Shown here piece after piece: positions 1 to 8,904 of a DNA stretch of 64,000 nt (position 1 is its first letter; every line of letters starts with the position of its first letter). The position numbers and the translations under genes are program-made. The notes under the pieces are model-generated. The model searched no databases and had not been told where the DNA came from. It saw nothing but the letters and a program-made list of their open reading frames with translations. The DNA comes from Vulcanimicrobiota bacterium (GTDB taxonomy: Bacteria > Vulcanimicrobiota > Vulcanimicrobiia > Vulcanimicrobiales > Vulcanimicrobiaceae), in NCBI GenBank assembly GCA_003168375.1, contig PMSI01000003.1, positions 372,001-436,000 of the forward strand, in the 5' to 3' direction.

Positions 1-2
1 CG

Positions 3-1373
3 ACGATCGACGCGAACTCTACCCTACGCCTCCAGGTCGGGATGTCGGCTATGCTGCAGGGGATCTTGGCGTCCTACGACCTTCAGAACGAAACCACGCT
101 TGACACCCATCTCGGTACAGTGATCTCGGGCACCGCCCCGTCGCCGGCGACGGGATTGTTTACAGGTCCACAACTCTCGTCGTTCCTCTCGACGCTGTAC
201 CAGGCGTACAACCGCTCGATCACGGTCTCGACCACAGGTTCCTCTAATCCCGCCCTCGCTACAGTCGTCTTCAACTACGCGGACAACGGTGAAAAGAGCT
301 ACGTCTATAACGCGTCGCAGACCAACGCGCTGAACACGGATTTCGCTCAGCAGGGGAGCCCGCAAGCCTCATCCGGCAGCGTATCACTTCTGGTCGTCGG
401 AAATCCATTCAGCGGCTTGCTCCAGGCGAACCTTCATACCCCCACCACGACGCCTGCAGTGACGAGCGTGGACGTACGCGCTAAGGGTATTTCTGCGTCG
501 ACAGGTTCGTTGCAGATACAGCACGTCTATGGCGGAGCGCTCTATGTCGGGATGAAAAACGCTTCGGCGTCGGCCTTGAATGCCGGGGCGTACACCGGTG
601 GAACACAGACCGTACCGGGGCGCCCCCCTGCAGACTCGACGACTGTATCGATTCCTCTCGTCGCGACGCAAGCGTCGATGACCATGCAGGATCCGCAAGC
701 CGCCGCGTTTGTCTCCGCTCCGTACTACACGATTTCTCCGACGACCGGACAATCGTTTGTGCTGGACTGCGACTACTCGAATGCAGGAGATTGCCGCTAC
801 GGGGATAGCGTCGTCACAAACGTGGCTTCGCCCAATGTTACCGTGGTTTTCAATACCTTCAATCCGTTTGCTCTCGCGACTACGGCGTTCCAAGTCTGCA
901 CCGGCCTCGACTGTTTTCCGCTGGTGAGCGGATCGACGAGTGTCGTCCGGGCGCCGTTCTACGACGGGGCGAACAGCCTGAGCTATTACGGGTGGGCGCC
1001 CGGCGCGGGCACTGCGGTCACGGGCGTCACACAACCTCTGACCGGTGGTTACGCGATCGCTTACTCGGGAGGAACCTCGGGATCGATTCAATCCGCCACC
1101 GCGGCCTACTTTTATCCGCAGCAAGATCTTCAGGTGCTGTCGGACGCGCCCGCAGGAACGACGTGGACTGCGACGGTCACATGCTCGGGACAAGCGTTGC
1201 AAAACTCGGGAATCCAGCAACCGGCGGGCTTCGCCGACATCTACATGATGAACGTTCCCGGCCCGGTCCAATGCAGTCCGATAAACCTGGCGTTTAGTCT
1301 CCCCGTCGGCTCGGCCTCGTCAGGGACGGTGACGATCACTTCGCTCGGAATTCCGCCGATAACGAGGTTCTAG
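3..1373 (+). CDS. Exported beta-rich protein of unknown function, 5' end outside window
   Basis: The reading frame is open from the first bases of the window to a TAG at 1371-1373, so the N-terminus lies outside; the first internal ATG (42) is probably not the real start. The visible ~456 residues are rich in Ser, Thr, Gly, Ala and Val, poor in Lys, and contain paired cysteines (CDYSNAGDC, CTGLDC), which is typical of secreted or cell-surface beta-sandwich proteins. I recognise no catalytic motif. The C-terminus ends in a plain beta-like stretch with no membrane anchor or sorting signal. Function unknown; the extracellular location is inferred from composition only. Confidence 0.7.
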   Translation, partial: TIDANSTLRLQVGMSAMLQGILASYDLQNETTLDTHLGTVISGTAPSPATGLFTGPQLSSFLSTLYQAYNRSITVSTTGSSNPALATVVFNYADNGEKSYVYNASQTNALNTDFAQQGSPQASSGSVSLLVVGNPFSGLLQANLHTPTTTPAVTSVDVRAKGISASTGSLQIQHVYGGALYVGMKNASASALNAGAYTGGTQTVPGRPPADSTTVSIPLVATQASMTMQDPQAAAFVSAPYYTISPTTGQSFVLDCDYSNAGDCRYGDSVVTNVASPNVTVVFNTFNPFALATTAFQVCTGLDCFPLVSGSTSVVRAPFYDGANSLSYYGWAPGAGTAVTGVTQPLTGGYAIAYSGGTSGSIQSATAAYFYPQQDLQVLSDAPAGTTWTATVTCSGQALQNSGIQQPAGFADIYMMNVPGPVQCSPINLAFSLPVGSASSGTVTITSLGIPPITRF

Positions 1374-1433
1374 CGCCTTCCTAGCGCCACTCGCCAGCGA
1401 CGCTACCGTTGCTTGCGTGTGGCGTTCCCGGAT

Positions 1434-1868
1434 TCAGACGCCGGCAGGGCCGCCTTTATGCAGGCCGCCGTCCGGGGACATCCAGCTTTCGGTATGATTA
1501 TTCGGGTCGTTAAGGTAAAAAAGACCGGGTTTTGCGGCGTCTCGCTCTTTCGCGGAATACGTCTTCGGGTGCCCGAGCGTTTCGTGCTCGAACACGGCCC
1601 TCGATATCGGTGACGAAAAGGCGAACAGATATAGGCATTTCGACGCGTCGTGGCGGTTCGTCGTATACCAGCGGCGGAAGGTCTCCTCGAGGTCAGTTAC
1701 ACGGTGGGAACGTACGATCACGTATTCACCGAGGCCGCCGCGCCCTGAGCACGGTACGCTGTAATGCTTGACCACGTCGTACGCGCCGCGATCGAGCGCG
1801 CTGTGACCGCTGCAGCCTGTAGCTAGCATAGCGGCGACGAACCCGCCTAGGAGCACTCGCTTTACCAT
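1434..1868 (-). CDS. Small lipoprotein of unknown function
   Basis: This 144-residue protein starts at the ATG at 1868, which follows GGGAGG by eight bases. The N-terminus is a classical lipoprotein signal: MVKR, a hydrophobic run, then the lipobox LATGC, so the mature protein would begin at Cys18 and be lipid-anchored. The mature part contains two further cysteines (VPCSG, SKCLY) that could pair. The frame is open upstream of the ATG, but the lipobox position decides the start. I do not recognise the family. It converges on the exported protein ending at 1373, with a short non-coding gap. Confidence 0.75.
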   Translation of the reverse strand: MVKRVLLGGFVAAMLATGCSGHSALDRGAYDVVKHYSVPCSGRGGLGEYVIVRSHRVTDLEETFRRWYTTNRHDASKCLYLFAFSSPISRAVFEHETLGHPKTYSAKERDAAKPGLFYLNDPNNHTESWMSPDGGLHKGGPAGV

Positions 1869-2059
1869 GTGCTTGCCTCCCGACCTCATGCCTCTATGTT
1901 CGGCACGGGATGTCTGACGGCGGAGTTCGCGCTGCAAACGCTGGTCTTCCTCGAAGCGTGACGGCCGCTGCATGAGCGCGAAACTCGGCGCCAGAAGGTT
2001 CGGGCCCGATCGGCGTTTGCCCGTGCCGTCTCGAACCGACAGGCGCTATCGCCCTTGGC

Positions 2060-2344
2060 CTATCGACTGGAATCTCTGTTCCGGATCCACCAGGTGGCCT
2101 CGGCGCGATAGCTCTCCGCCGCAAGGTGGCATACGACCGCGAACGCGGTGCGCGAGGCGGCCGTCTCGTTTCGGGCCCGGAAAGCGACGGCCGTCGCGTC
2201 GTCTATAGCTGACGCTTCGACGCCGTTCGATCGCAGAAAGGCGGCGAGCGCTTCGGGAGTGCGAGCATCGGCCGGGATCATATCGTCCTGGTTGACGTGT
2301 CCTTCGGGGTCGAAGTTTTGGAGTGGAACGACGTAACGCCTCAC
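2060..2344 (-). CDS. Small hypothetical protein (94 aa)
   Basis: A GTG-started frame of 94 codons with balanced composition (MRRYVVPLQNFDPEGH...), no signal peptide and no membrane segment. No strong Shine-Dalgarno site is visible and I recognise no family. The region overlaps several other open frames on both strands, as expected at this GC content, so the gene call rests on the protein-like composition alone. Confidence 0.35.
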   Translation of the reverse strand: MRRYVVPLQNFDPEGHVNQDDMIPADARTPEALAAFLRSNGVEASAIDDATAVAFRARNETAASRTAFAVVCHLAAESYRAEATWWIRNRDSSR

Positions 2345-2407
2345 CGTTCGCTATCGTAACGCGCCCGCAAGGGGCGAACTTCACACTCGCGCGCCATCAC
2401 GCGATTC

Positions 2408-2714
2408 GTGGAGCATCTCCTTTCGAGCGGATTCAGCGAGGAGTATTTGTGGCGAAGCCTGGTGTTCGACCGGCTGCGCTTCCGCTGCTCGACCCGTTCG
2501 GCACTAGCGGTGCAGGCGGTACTCTTCGGAGCCTGGCACCTTCCCGGCACCCGGCGCGCGGGACCGCAACCTCGGGACCGCTCTATCCGAGATAATCGTC
2601 GCGCAAGGGCTCTTCGGATACGCCATGGGATGGCTCGTTCTCGCTACCGCCGACCTTGCGGTGGCCGCGGCGTTTCACGCCGCCGTGAACACCGCGCTCC
2701 ACCCAGCCGATTGA
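2408..2714 (+). pseudogene. CPBP-family intramembrane metalloprotease relic
   Basis: Two frames together give the C-terminal half of a CPBP (Abi/Rce1-type) membrane protease. Frame 1 contains the EExxxR motif (SEEYLWRS) and the FGxxH motif (LFGAWHLPG). A frameshift near 2550-2570 then moves into a frame ending AAAFHAAVNTALHPAD, the HxxxN-like third motif, with a stop at 2712-2714. The N-terminal helices of a normal protein of about 220-280 residues are missing. So it is both 5'-truncated and frameshifted. It sits just left of the first HATPase repeat copy, at the island edge. Confidence 0.7.
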
Positions 2715-2890
2715 ACCCCCGGCCGCCCGGCGCTCCATGGGAGAGGCGGCCCTCAACACCGTCTCGCGGTCGGCACGATCGATCACAAAGGGCGGAACGA
2801 TCGATGCAGGACCAAAAACATCGGCTGGATCTAGCACGAGAGGACGCCTGGACTTCCGGGGTAGACGTCGAAGGGACGATGTACGATCCG

Positions 2891-3380
2891 GTGCTTTGTG
2901 AAGCGGTTTGGCTGCTCGACATGCGCGCCGCGCTACCCGCACCGGCGGCCGGATCGCTCTTGCGGGCGATCGAGGCTGCGCGAGACGCGTGCGCAGCCGG
3001 CGCGCGGCGTTTCTGTCTAGTTCGACGACGCGCCCGCGTTGCGCGTCGGCATCGATGCGGACCGGCTGACGCTCGTGCTCGTCAACCTGATCGACAATGC
3101 CGTGAAGCACGGCAAGCCGGGCGGCGGGGTCTTCGTCGGCATGCACGTGGACGATTCGCGCTTCGTTCGGCTCACCGTCGACGACGACGGCCCCGGGATC
3201 GCCTCCGCCGACCGCGAGCGCGTCTTCGCGTTCGGCGACCGAGGCGATACCGAGGCGAACGGCACCGGGATCGGTCTGGCCTTCGTGCGGCTGATCCTCG
3301 AGCGTGCTGGCGGCCGGGTCGATCTCGGCGACTCGCCGCTCGGCGGTGCGCGCTTCTCGATCACTGTACCCCGTACTTGA
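2891..3380 (+). pseudogene. HATPase_c repeat copy A (frameshifted)
   Basis: First of ten dispersed copies of a histidine-kinase-type ATP-binding domain gene. It begins at the conserved GTGCTTTGTGAA start and reads LCEAVWLLDMRAALPAPA. A short deletion near 3005-3015 shifts the frame and exposes a TAG. The second half (from about 3039) is intact in the other frame: N-box LVNLIDNAVKHG, G1 box DDDGPGI, F-box VFAFGDRG, G2 box GTGIGLAFVRL. It ends at a TGA at 3378-3380. It belongs to the sequence subgroup with the FAFGDRGDTEA signature, with D, E, F, G and H. Confidence 0.85.
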
Positions 3381-3493
3381 GTCGGCTCTGCGACGATACG
3401 TCCGATGGAATTTGCATAGGCGGCTCGAGTTTGCAACAGCTTGATTGGCTGGCGCGGCCCTAATTGCGACTCGCACTACCGAACCACTCCGCT

Positions 3494-3537
3494 GGGGCTC
3501 GGAGAGCCCAGAACAATGCGCGCCGGCTCGCATTGTT
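3494..3537. repeat. Two adjacent stem-loops downstream of copy A
   Basis: GGGCTC-GGA-GAGCCC forms a 6-bp stem near 3495-3509. AACAATGCG (3512-3520) pairs perfectly with CGCATTGTT (3529-3537) across an 8-base loop. There is no T-tract, so a simple rho-independent terminator is unlikely. A further segment at 3556-3620 (TGATGATAGCTTAGATGTGG and following) is partly shared downstream of copies E (33882-33920) and J (52090-52140), so this 3' flank may belong to the original repeat unit. Confidence 0.45.
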
Positions 3538-3651
3538 GACTCGAGAGTTCTGCCGTGATGATAGCTTAGATGTGGAGCGTGGCTCTTGTGCTTGAATGCC
3601 CTGGCCATTCGTCAGGCTGAAAGCGCCGCCGTTCCGCTCCGAGGGGACTCC

Positions 3652-4419
3652 TCAGGAAACAAGCCGTGTCGCTCCGTTATGCACGGCGTTCAAGAACGCA
3701 AGGGGCAAACGCCGACGCAAAGTGTCGAATACAATCTTGTGGCAAGAAACGTACTGACGGCCCTCGCCGCACGGGCACGGTGCTCGCCGGGGCGGCTTCG
3801 GACCTCCTCGCAAAATGGCTTCGAACAGCGCGATCATGTTTCGATCCCGCAGTGTCTCTCGCACGTCTTCGGCGTACCCCTCGTTACCGTGTGCATATTC
3901 CGGTCCGGCCCAGCGACCCAGCACATCGTAAATGAGCTGGCGTTCGAAGAAGACCACGACTTGCCGCAGGAAGTGAGCCAAGGCATCCGGATCGCGCGGG
4001 TCCCACTCCGATCTCGACCGTAGCCACAAGCAACAGCAGCCGTCCTCCGCCAGATGACGATCGGCTAGCGGTTTGCCGTCGTGCGCCTTGAAACGGTGGG
4101 TGATGTCGTAAGCTGCCGGCTCCTCGCGCGGATACGTTGGCGGAAACCGAATCTCGATGGCGATCCGATGTGTCACCCGAGACGCTCCCGTGACGAGGGG
4201 GATTGTACCGACAATCGCCACGGTACCGTCTCGCATCTCGTGCGTCAGCTCGTCAAACCCGAGTTTTGCCAGGAGGGTCGCATCGTGCGCAAGGCGGGAG
4301 CCGTTGTCAACGTCGAACCAATGGCGCCCTTTCAAGCCGCGTAGCTCTAAACGCTTGATACCGCGCGCATATGCTCGCTGGAGCCGCGCTGCCCGTCGCT
4401 GCTCAGGTGCAGATCCCAC
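3652..4419 (-). CDS. E2 (UBC-fold)-like protein with C-terminal SEC-C zinc motif
   Basis: This 255-residue protein starts at GTG 4419, inside the 3' end of the cyclase gene (17-bp overlap), so the two are almost certainly co-translated. Residues ~60-165 resemble prokaryotic E2-like proteins: strands with RFPPTYPREEP, then HLAEDGCCCLWL, where Cys130-Leu131 occupies the place of the catalytic 'CL' of E2 enzymes, followed by a Trp-Asp-Pro (SEWDPRD) like the conserved E2 W-P segment. The C-terminus has PCPCG-x6-CH, a SEC-C zinc-binding motif. No E1 or JAB gene is adjacent. Short type II CBASS operons pair an E2-like protein alone with a nucleotidyltransferase. Here the partner is a class III-type cyclase, so a role in modifying or priming that cyclase is my inference. 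Confidence 0.7.
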   Translation of the reverse strand: MGSAPEQRRAARLQRAYARGIKRLELRGLKGRHWFDVDNGSRLAHDATLLAKLGFDELTHEMRDGTVAIVGTIPLVTGASRVTHRIAIEIRFPPTYPREEPAAYDITHRFKAHDGKPLADRHLAEDGCCCLWLRSRSEWDPRDPDALAHFLRQVVVFFERQLIYDVLGRWAGPEYAHGNEGYAEDVRETLRDRNMIALFEAILRGGPKPPRRAPCPCGEGRQYVSCHKIVFDTLRRRLPLAFLNAVHNGATRLVS

Positions 4420-5983
4420 CGTGCGTCCGCGAAGGGGTGAACGTCTGGTCGAGTCGAGGTTTGTCGCGGCGTTGTTCCTCAGCGCGAGCAGCCGCGGCGG
4501 CCGCTGCGACGATCCCCAGCCCGACGACGGCAGCCCCGAGAACAGACGCCACGGCGACCTTGGCTCCGGAGTCGTAGACCTTGGCCTTTTGCGCGAGCTC
4601 GATGCTGTCGACGGTCAAGCCGTTTGCGACGAAAGCGTCCTTGCGCGACGTGAAGAGCACCTGGACGTCCTCGGGTAGTTCGTCATACACCGCTGGCGAG
4701 ACCGCAATGTCGCGGGGACCGTAGGCGTCCTCAAGCGCCGCGGCATGCTCAACGGGTACGCCCAGACAGATCCGATCGCGCTGTCCCCGCAGGCCGAGAG
4801 ACGATGCCAACGTCGTACCGAGATCAACGCCCACCGCGATGCCGAGCGCTGCGGCCTCGGGTAAATGCTCCTTGAGGGTGATTTCCATCGAGGACTGCAG
4901 CGCGACGGCCGCATCAAAGGCTTCTCGAGCGATTGCCTGCCGATCTCCCTTCGGGAGATGGAAGATGGCCTGGATGCGGTCCCCCTGATACTGAACGCGC
5001 ACGCCCTCGAAGTCTTCTTTGACGACCTTTGCGAATTCGCGGCGCAGCGCAGCGAAGACCCGCAAGGCCTCTTCGCGGGCTTCGTCATCCTCAGCCTCGT
5101 CGATGTACTTGGTGAACCCACACACATCAGCAAAGACCGAGGCTGCAACGACCCGCTTGTTCTTGCGGATGCTAAGGTCCTCAAATTTGATCTTGGTCGT
5201 CGCGTCGCTGTAGTCGATCTCCGCCAGCGTAACCGCATCGCGGTCGTCGTTAACCCGCTCCATACTCTTTTCGCGGCTCCACGCGATGCCGTGCTCTTTC
5301 AGTAGACCGTCGAGGCCGGCTTGCGTACACGAGATGCTATAGATGTCGCCGCGGACGACGCAGCGGTCCTGAAGATCGGCGGGTAGTTCCGCAAAGATCT
5401 TGGAGGACAAACGGGCGCCACTGATGATCATCTTCGCCGCATAGTTCGCCGGCGCCCCGACGAAGAGCAGTTCTCGATCACCGTGGGAACCATTCTTCGT
5501 CCCGACGACATCGCCGATGTCGGAGCCGCTGGCGAGTTCAAAATCCGCGTAGGCTGGAAACGCCTCGTTGAAGATGTGCTCCATGAAGTCGGCGAGAACG
5601 AGCTGGAGCAGAACAGCGCGCGCTGCGAGCTCTGGCCCGTCCCCGATGGGCCGATAGAAGAGCGCGTGCAGCTTTGGTCCTTGGAAGTGGACCCGCACAC
5701 CGTCGAAGGTGTTCTCGACGATCCGGGAGACTTCGCGCTGGTAGCAGTGCACGCAGCGGATCAACCGTGCGTAGCCATCGCGCGAGAGCGTAGTGTCCGA
5801 AGATAGATCCGCAAAGTTGGGGATCGTCGCGTAGACATGCGCTCCGTAGATCTGCCGGCAAACGGTCTCGCTGAGTAGCGCGTCCAGGTCTGCCTCGCGG
5901 ACGAGTGGCTTGATCTCGATCGGACCAAGGCTCGCGAGGTGGGCGGCAATCCGTTCGGAGCTCTTGGGTTGGGTCCAACTCAT
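4403..5983 (-). CDS. Two-domain nucleotide cyclase, Pycsar-like, with C-terminal membrane helix
   Basis: The 526-residue protein starts at ATG 5983 (a TTG lies two codons upstream). Residues ~280-440 are an adenylate/guanylate-cyclase homology domain with both metal-binding aspartates, D286 in SVFADVCGFTKY and D335 in QYQGDRIQAIF. The N-terminal half (residues ~45-205) is a second cyclase-like domain in which both positions are changed (Asn in IPNFAD, Pro in QGPKLHALF), so it is probably a catalytically dead partner. A hydrophobic Ala/Val/Gly-rich segment at ~475-500 suggests a membrane anchor; the last residues are HGGICT. It is divergent from a cNMP-binding/TIR gene, the arrangement of Pycsar antiphage systems, in which cCMP or cUMP made by the cyclase activates the effector. 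Which nucleotide this enzyme makes cannot be read from the sequence. Confidence 0.8.
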   Translation of the reverse strand: MSWTQPKSSERIAAHLASLGPIEIKPLVREADLDALLSETVCRQIYGAHVYATIPNFADLSSDTTLSRDGYARLIRCVHCYQREVSRIVENTFDGVRVHFQGPKLHALFYRPIGDGPELAARAVLLQLVLADFMEHIFNEAFPAYADFELASGSDIGDVVGTKNGSHGDRELLFVGAPANYAAKMIISGARLSSKIFAELPADLQDRCVVRGDIYSISCTQAGLDGLLKEHGIAWSREKSMERVNDDRDAVTLAEIDYSDATTKIKFEDLSIRKNKRVVAASVFADVCGFTKYIDEAEDDEAREEALRVFAALRREFAKVVKEDFEGVRVQYQGDRIQAIFHLPKGDRQAIAREAFDAAVALQSSMEITLKEHLPEAAALGIAVGVDLGTTLASSLGLRGQRDRICLGVPVEHAAALEDAYGPRDIAVSPAVYDELPEDVQVLFTSRKDAFVANGLTVDSIELAQKAKVYDSGAKVAVASVLGAAVVGLGIVAAAAAAARAEEQRRDKPRLDQTFTPSRTHGGICT

Positions 5984-6080
5984 GGTCAATGCTCGCTTCT
6001 TTTACCGTACAAGACAGACGCTCGGAGCAGAAGCAGCGGGGCCATATGGGGCGCTGCCGGCTCTATCGCGGCGGGGAACG

Positions 6081-6109
6081 ATTATACCGCCGCCGACCGG
6101 AAGACACAA
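6081..6109 (-). promoter_or_regulatory. Sigma70-type promoter for the cyclase/E2 operon
   Basis: On the minus strand TTGTGT (6109-6104) is followed by 17 bases and a perfect TATAAT (6086-6081). This gives a leader of roughly 90 bases to the cyclase start at 5983. The -10 box lies in the loop of a perfect 7-bp inverted repeat, GCGGCGG (6068-6074) and CCGCCGC (6087-6093), which could be an operator. Confidence 0.6.
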
Positions 6110-6240
6110 TATAGCCTACCGAACAGGTGTTCACGTACGAAATACCTGAAGTATGGCCGACTCTGGGCGTTTAGCCGCAAGGGTCGCTGAGCCAGTGCGG
6201 CGGTTCGGCACGGGTCAACACGCCGGCAAGGAGGTCACCG

Positions 6241-7158
6241 ATGAAGGAACGCTTCGAGGGCGATTCGGGCCGCCGACGGCTCATCGATGCCCTCGCCGCC
6301 CAAGATTTGGTCCAGGGCGATCGGGAGCTGGCCGCGGCGATTGCCGACGTGGCCGTGATCCGCGACCTCCAGCCCGGTGCGCGGCTCATCCTCCAGGAGG
6401 CTGAGGATACCGACGTCTACCTGATCATCGCCGGCTCGTTCTCGATCGTCGTAAACGGCAAGGCGATCGCCATTCGACGTCCTGGCAATCACGTCGGTGA
6501 GATGGCGGCTGCTGAGCCTTCTCAGCGCCGCTCGGCGACCGTCGTCGCCACGGAACTATCCGTCGTCGCGGGCGTCAGCGAGGAGCAGTTCGCCGCACTC
6601 GGCGATCGATTTCCTCGCATCTGGCGTGTCGTTGCGAAGACGTTATCCCGCCGCCTCAATCAGCGCAACCGGCTCATCGCAGTTCCGCGAGCGATACCCC
6701 ACGTTTTCATGATGTCGTCCACCGAAGGACTGGCGATCGCAGAAGCCCTGCACACGCTGCTCGCCGGCGATTCGATGACGATCGAGAAGTGGACGGACGA
6801 TCAGGTTTTCACCGCCTCGCACTATACTCTCGAAAGCCTGGAAGAGGTCCTCGACCGAAGTGACTTTGCCATTGCGATTGCGTCCAGCGATGACATGATT
6901 ACTTCTCGCAGGAAACGCCTTCCGGCGCCGCGCGACAACGTCATCTTCGAAACGGGCCTCTTCATGGGACGTTTGGGGCGCAAGCGCACGCTCGTACTCG
7001 AACCGCGCAAAGCGCGCATCAAGCTACCCTCGGATCTCTACGGCCTGACCACACTGCGTTACGACTGGTCCCAAGATCATGGTGACAAGCGCGCGCTGCT
7101 AACTCCGACGTCCCAAAAGATTCGCGCGATCATTGCCGATCTTGGCCCCATGACGTAG
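6241..7158 (+). CDS. Cyclic-nucleotide-binding / TIR-like effector (PycTIR-like)
   Basis: The ATG at 6241 is preceded by AAGGAGG at good spacing. The 305-residue protein has an N-terminal cNMP-binding domain (residues ~30-145) with a phosphate-binding cassette of the CRP/PKA type: HVGEMAA with Glu87, then RRSAT with Arg96/97. The C-terminal domain (~155-290) is the TIR-like nucleotide-binding type: PHVFMMSST at the start, then DNVIFETGLFMG with the Glu expected for NAD hydrolysis. This two-domain layout is that of Pycsar TIR effectors, which destroy NAD+ when they bind the cyclic pyrimidine nucleotide. The neighbouring divergent cyclase supports the assignment. The reaction is inferred from family knowledge. 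Confidence 0.82.
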   Translation: MKERFEGDSGRRRLIDALAAQDLVQGDRELAAAIADVAVIRDLQPGARLILQEAEDTDVYLIIAGSFSIVVNGKAIAIRRPGNHVGEMAAAEPSQRRSATVVATELSVVAGVSEEQFAALGDRFPRIWRVVAKTLSRRLNQRNRLIAVPRAIPHVFMMSSTEGLAIAEALHTLLAGDSMTIEKWTDDQVFTASHYTLESLEEVLDRSDFAIAIASSDDMITSRRKRLPAPRDNVIFETGLFMGRLGRKRTLVLEPRKARIKLPSDLYGLTTLRYDWSQDHGDKRALLTPTSQKIRAIIADLGPMT

Positions 7159-7231
7159 CGCCATAGGGCGGCCGCGACACTAGCTTGTTAGATTGCGTCA
7201 ACTACAGACACCGAGCCAACTGCAAGGGTAC

Positions 7232-7972
7232 CTAATCGACGTGAACGACATACTGAAGATAGCACGGCTCGTTCAGAGGCGGGCCGGAACCGTTCTCGGA
7301 CAACAAAGCATAGCGAATAAAATAGCGCTGGCTTACTGCTCTCACGTTCAATTCGAGCGACGTTAGCGAAACGATGCTACCGGAAGGAAGAATTGCGTCG
7401 GGAAAGTGTCGCCGATACTCGACTTGGTAGAAATTGCCGCCCGGGTCCTTGACGTCTGGAGTGTACATTTCGGGGAATTGACTATACGCCTCTCGGTAGT
7501 ATTCACCATCGGGGTCCTGAATAAAATTCACCTCACCCTTTAGCCATCGATCGTCGGCGGGAGAAAGGCTAGGGCGGGAGCCTTCATACTGGTTCAGCCA
7601 AATCGCCACGACCACGCCGCGTGTGCCCTTACCGTCGTTTTCAACCGTAAGGAGTAGGGAGCGCACAGAAACACGGCCATGAGGCCTCCAGGTATCGTCA
7701 AAGCGCAGTGTCAAATTGTGAAAAACTAAGCGAAGGGATTCTTTGCGCTGCGCGAGAGCGTGCTGGCTTTCGAAGAGTTTTGTCTGCCGCTCTACAATCC
7801 GTAACTCCTCGGCTGCGAGTGTCAGTTGGTCCTTCCCAATAGAGATTTGCCTGCTCACCAAACGGAGCGTTACTAGCCCAACCAAAACGCTCAATGCTGC
7901 CAAGGCGGCAGCGACGGCGGCTATTGTCTGGTCCGTCGTCAATGTTGCCAAGAACGGGTGAACAATGTTCAT
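7232..7972 (-). CDS. Single-span membrane protein with coiled coil and beta-rich domain
   Basis: A 246-residue protein taken from ATG 7972; a TTG at 7984 with AGGGGG just upstream is an alternative start. A hydrophobic helix (residues ~15-40, AAVAAALAALSVLVGLVTL) is followed by a charged, probably coiled-coil stretch (~45-85) and a soluble beta-rich domain (~90-246). I recognise no family motif. It converges on the cNMP/TIR gene and is the last cargo gene before HATPase copy B. Whether it belongs to the Pycsar-like system or is a separate passenger cannot be told. Confidence 0.65.
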   Translation of the reverse strand: MNIVHPFLATLTTDQTIAAVAAALAALSVLVGLVTLRLVSRQISIGKDQLTLAAEELRIVERQTKLFESQHALAQRKESLRLVFHNLTLRFDDTWRPHGRVSVRSLLLTVENDGKGTRGVVVAIWLNQYEGSRPSLSPADDRWLKGEVNFIQDPDGEYYREAYSQFPEMYTPDVKDPGGNFYQVEYRRHFPDAILPSGSIVSLTSLELNVRAVSQRYFIRYALLSENGSGPPLNEPCYLQYVVHVD

Positions 7973-8287
7973 CACAGCACGCAAGCGCCCCCTAAAGTCT
8001 GATCGAGGTCATTCTCCGGGCTCCCTTTGAGTTAATGTAGGACGCGCCGACGGCTCGGAGCGTAGACCCAGCGGCTCAGAACTTGACGGCGTGATGCCCT
8101 ATGCCTTCCTGTCGCCGCACCGTAGATGAGAGGTTGTCGTTGGATCGGTCGGGGCCACCGTGCCCGGCACGTGGCGCTCCACTCGCTACAAGAGTTGAGC
8201 CGGCGGGTCGATCCCGACCGCCATCTCTGCCGGATGCCCCGCCACGGAAATGCGAGCCGCGCCGTAGAAGGACTTCAACCGCAACCG

Positions 8288-8785
8288 GTGCTTTGTGAGT
8301 CGGTTTGCCTTTTGGATATGCGCGACACCGGCAGGCCTGCCGCGATCGGTTCGCTTCCGCGAGCGCTCGAGGCCGCACACGACGCATGCGCCGCGAACGC
8401 GGCCGCTCGGCAGGTCGGGATCGTCGTCGACGACGTTCCCGCCCTCGAGATCGCGATCGACACCGACCGCCTCACGCTCGTGCTCGTGAACTTGATCGAC
8501 AACGCCATCAAGCACGGCAGGCCGGGAGGCGGCGTCTTCGTCGGCGTTGATATCGCCGACCACCGCTTCGTGCGCATCACGGTCGATGACGACGGACCGG
8601 GAATCGCCACCGCGGACCGCGAGCACATCTTCGCTCTCGGCGAACGCGCCACGACCGCGGCGAACGGCAGCGGCATCGGCCTGGCCCTTGTGCGGCTGAT
8701 GCTCGAGCGAACAGGCGGCCGCGTCGATCTCGTGGACTCGCCGCTCGGCGGCGCGCGTTTTTCGATCACCGTACCGCGCGTCTGA
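8288..8785 (+). CDS. HATPase_c repeat copy B (intact, 165 aa)
   Basis: Intact repeat gene starting at GTG 8288 (LCESVCLLDMRDTGRPAAIG). All ATP-binding motifs of a histidine-kinase CA domain are present: N-box DRLTLVLVNLIDNAIKHG with the Mg-binding Asn, G1 DDDGPGI, F-box IFALGERA, G2 ANGSGIGLALVRLM. The N-terminal ~45 residues match the linker that normally joins the DHp helices to the CA domain, but there is no HisKA, sensor or receiver part, so it could not phosphorylate itself in the usual way. It belongs to the subgroup with the ALGERATTAANGS signature, with C and I. The frame is open upstream, but similarity between copies begins at this GTG. No Shine-Dalgarno site is conserved. Confidence 0.85.
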   Translation: MLCESVCLLDMRDTGRPAAIGSLPRALEAAHDACAANAAARQVGIVVDDVPALEIAIDTDRLTLVLVNLIDNAIKHGRPGGGVFVGVDIADHRFVRITVDDDGPGIATADREHIFALGERATTAANGSGIGLALVRLMLERTGGRVDLVDSPLGGARFSITVPRV

Positions 8786-8904
8786 GCCGCAACGCGGCGG
8801 ACCGATGTCACGCTTCTTGTCGGACGGTGAGGATTCTGAATCGGCCCTCTTGAACTGTCCCCCCGGGCTGGTTCCTGACTATCTGTTCCTTCCGTTTTGC
8901 AACT

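Noticed and set aside
3039-3380. Functional short HATPase gene from the second half of copy A
   Set aside because: It has all ATP-binding boxes but no start signal, and it is plainly the 3' part of a frameshifted copy.
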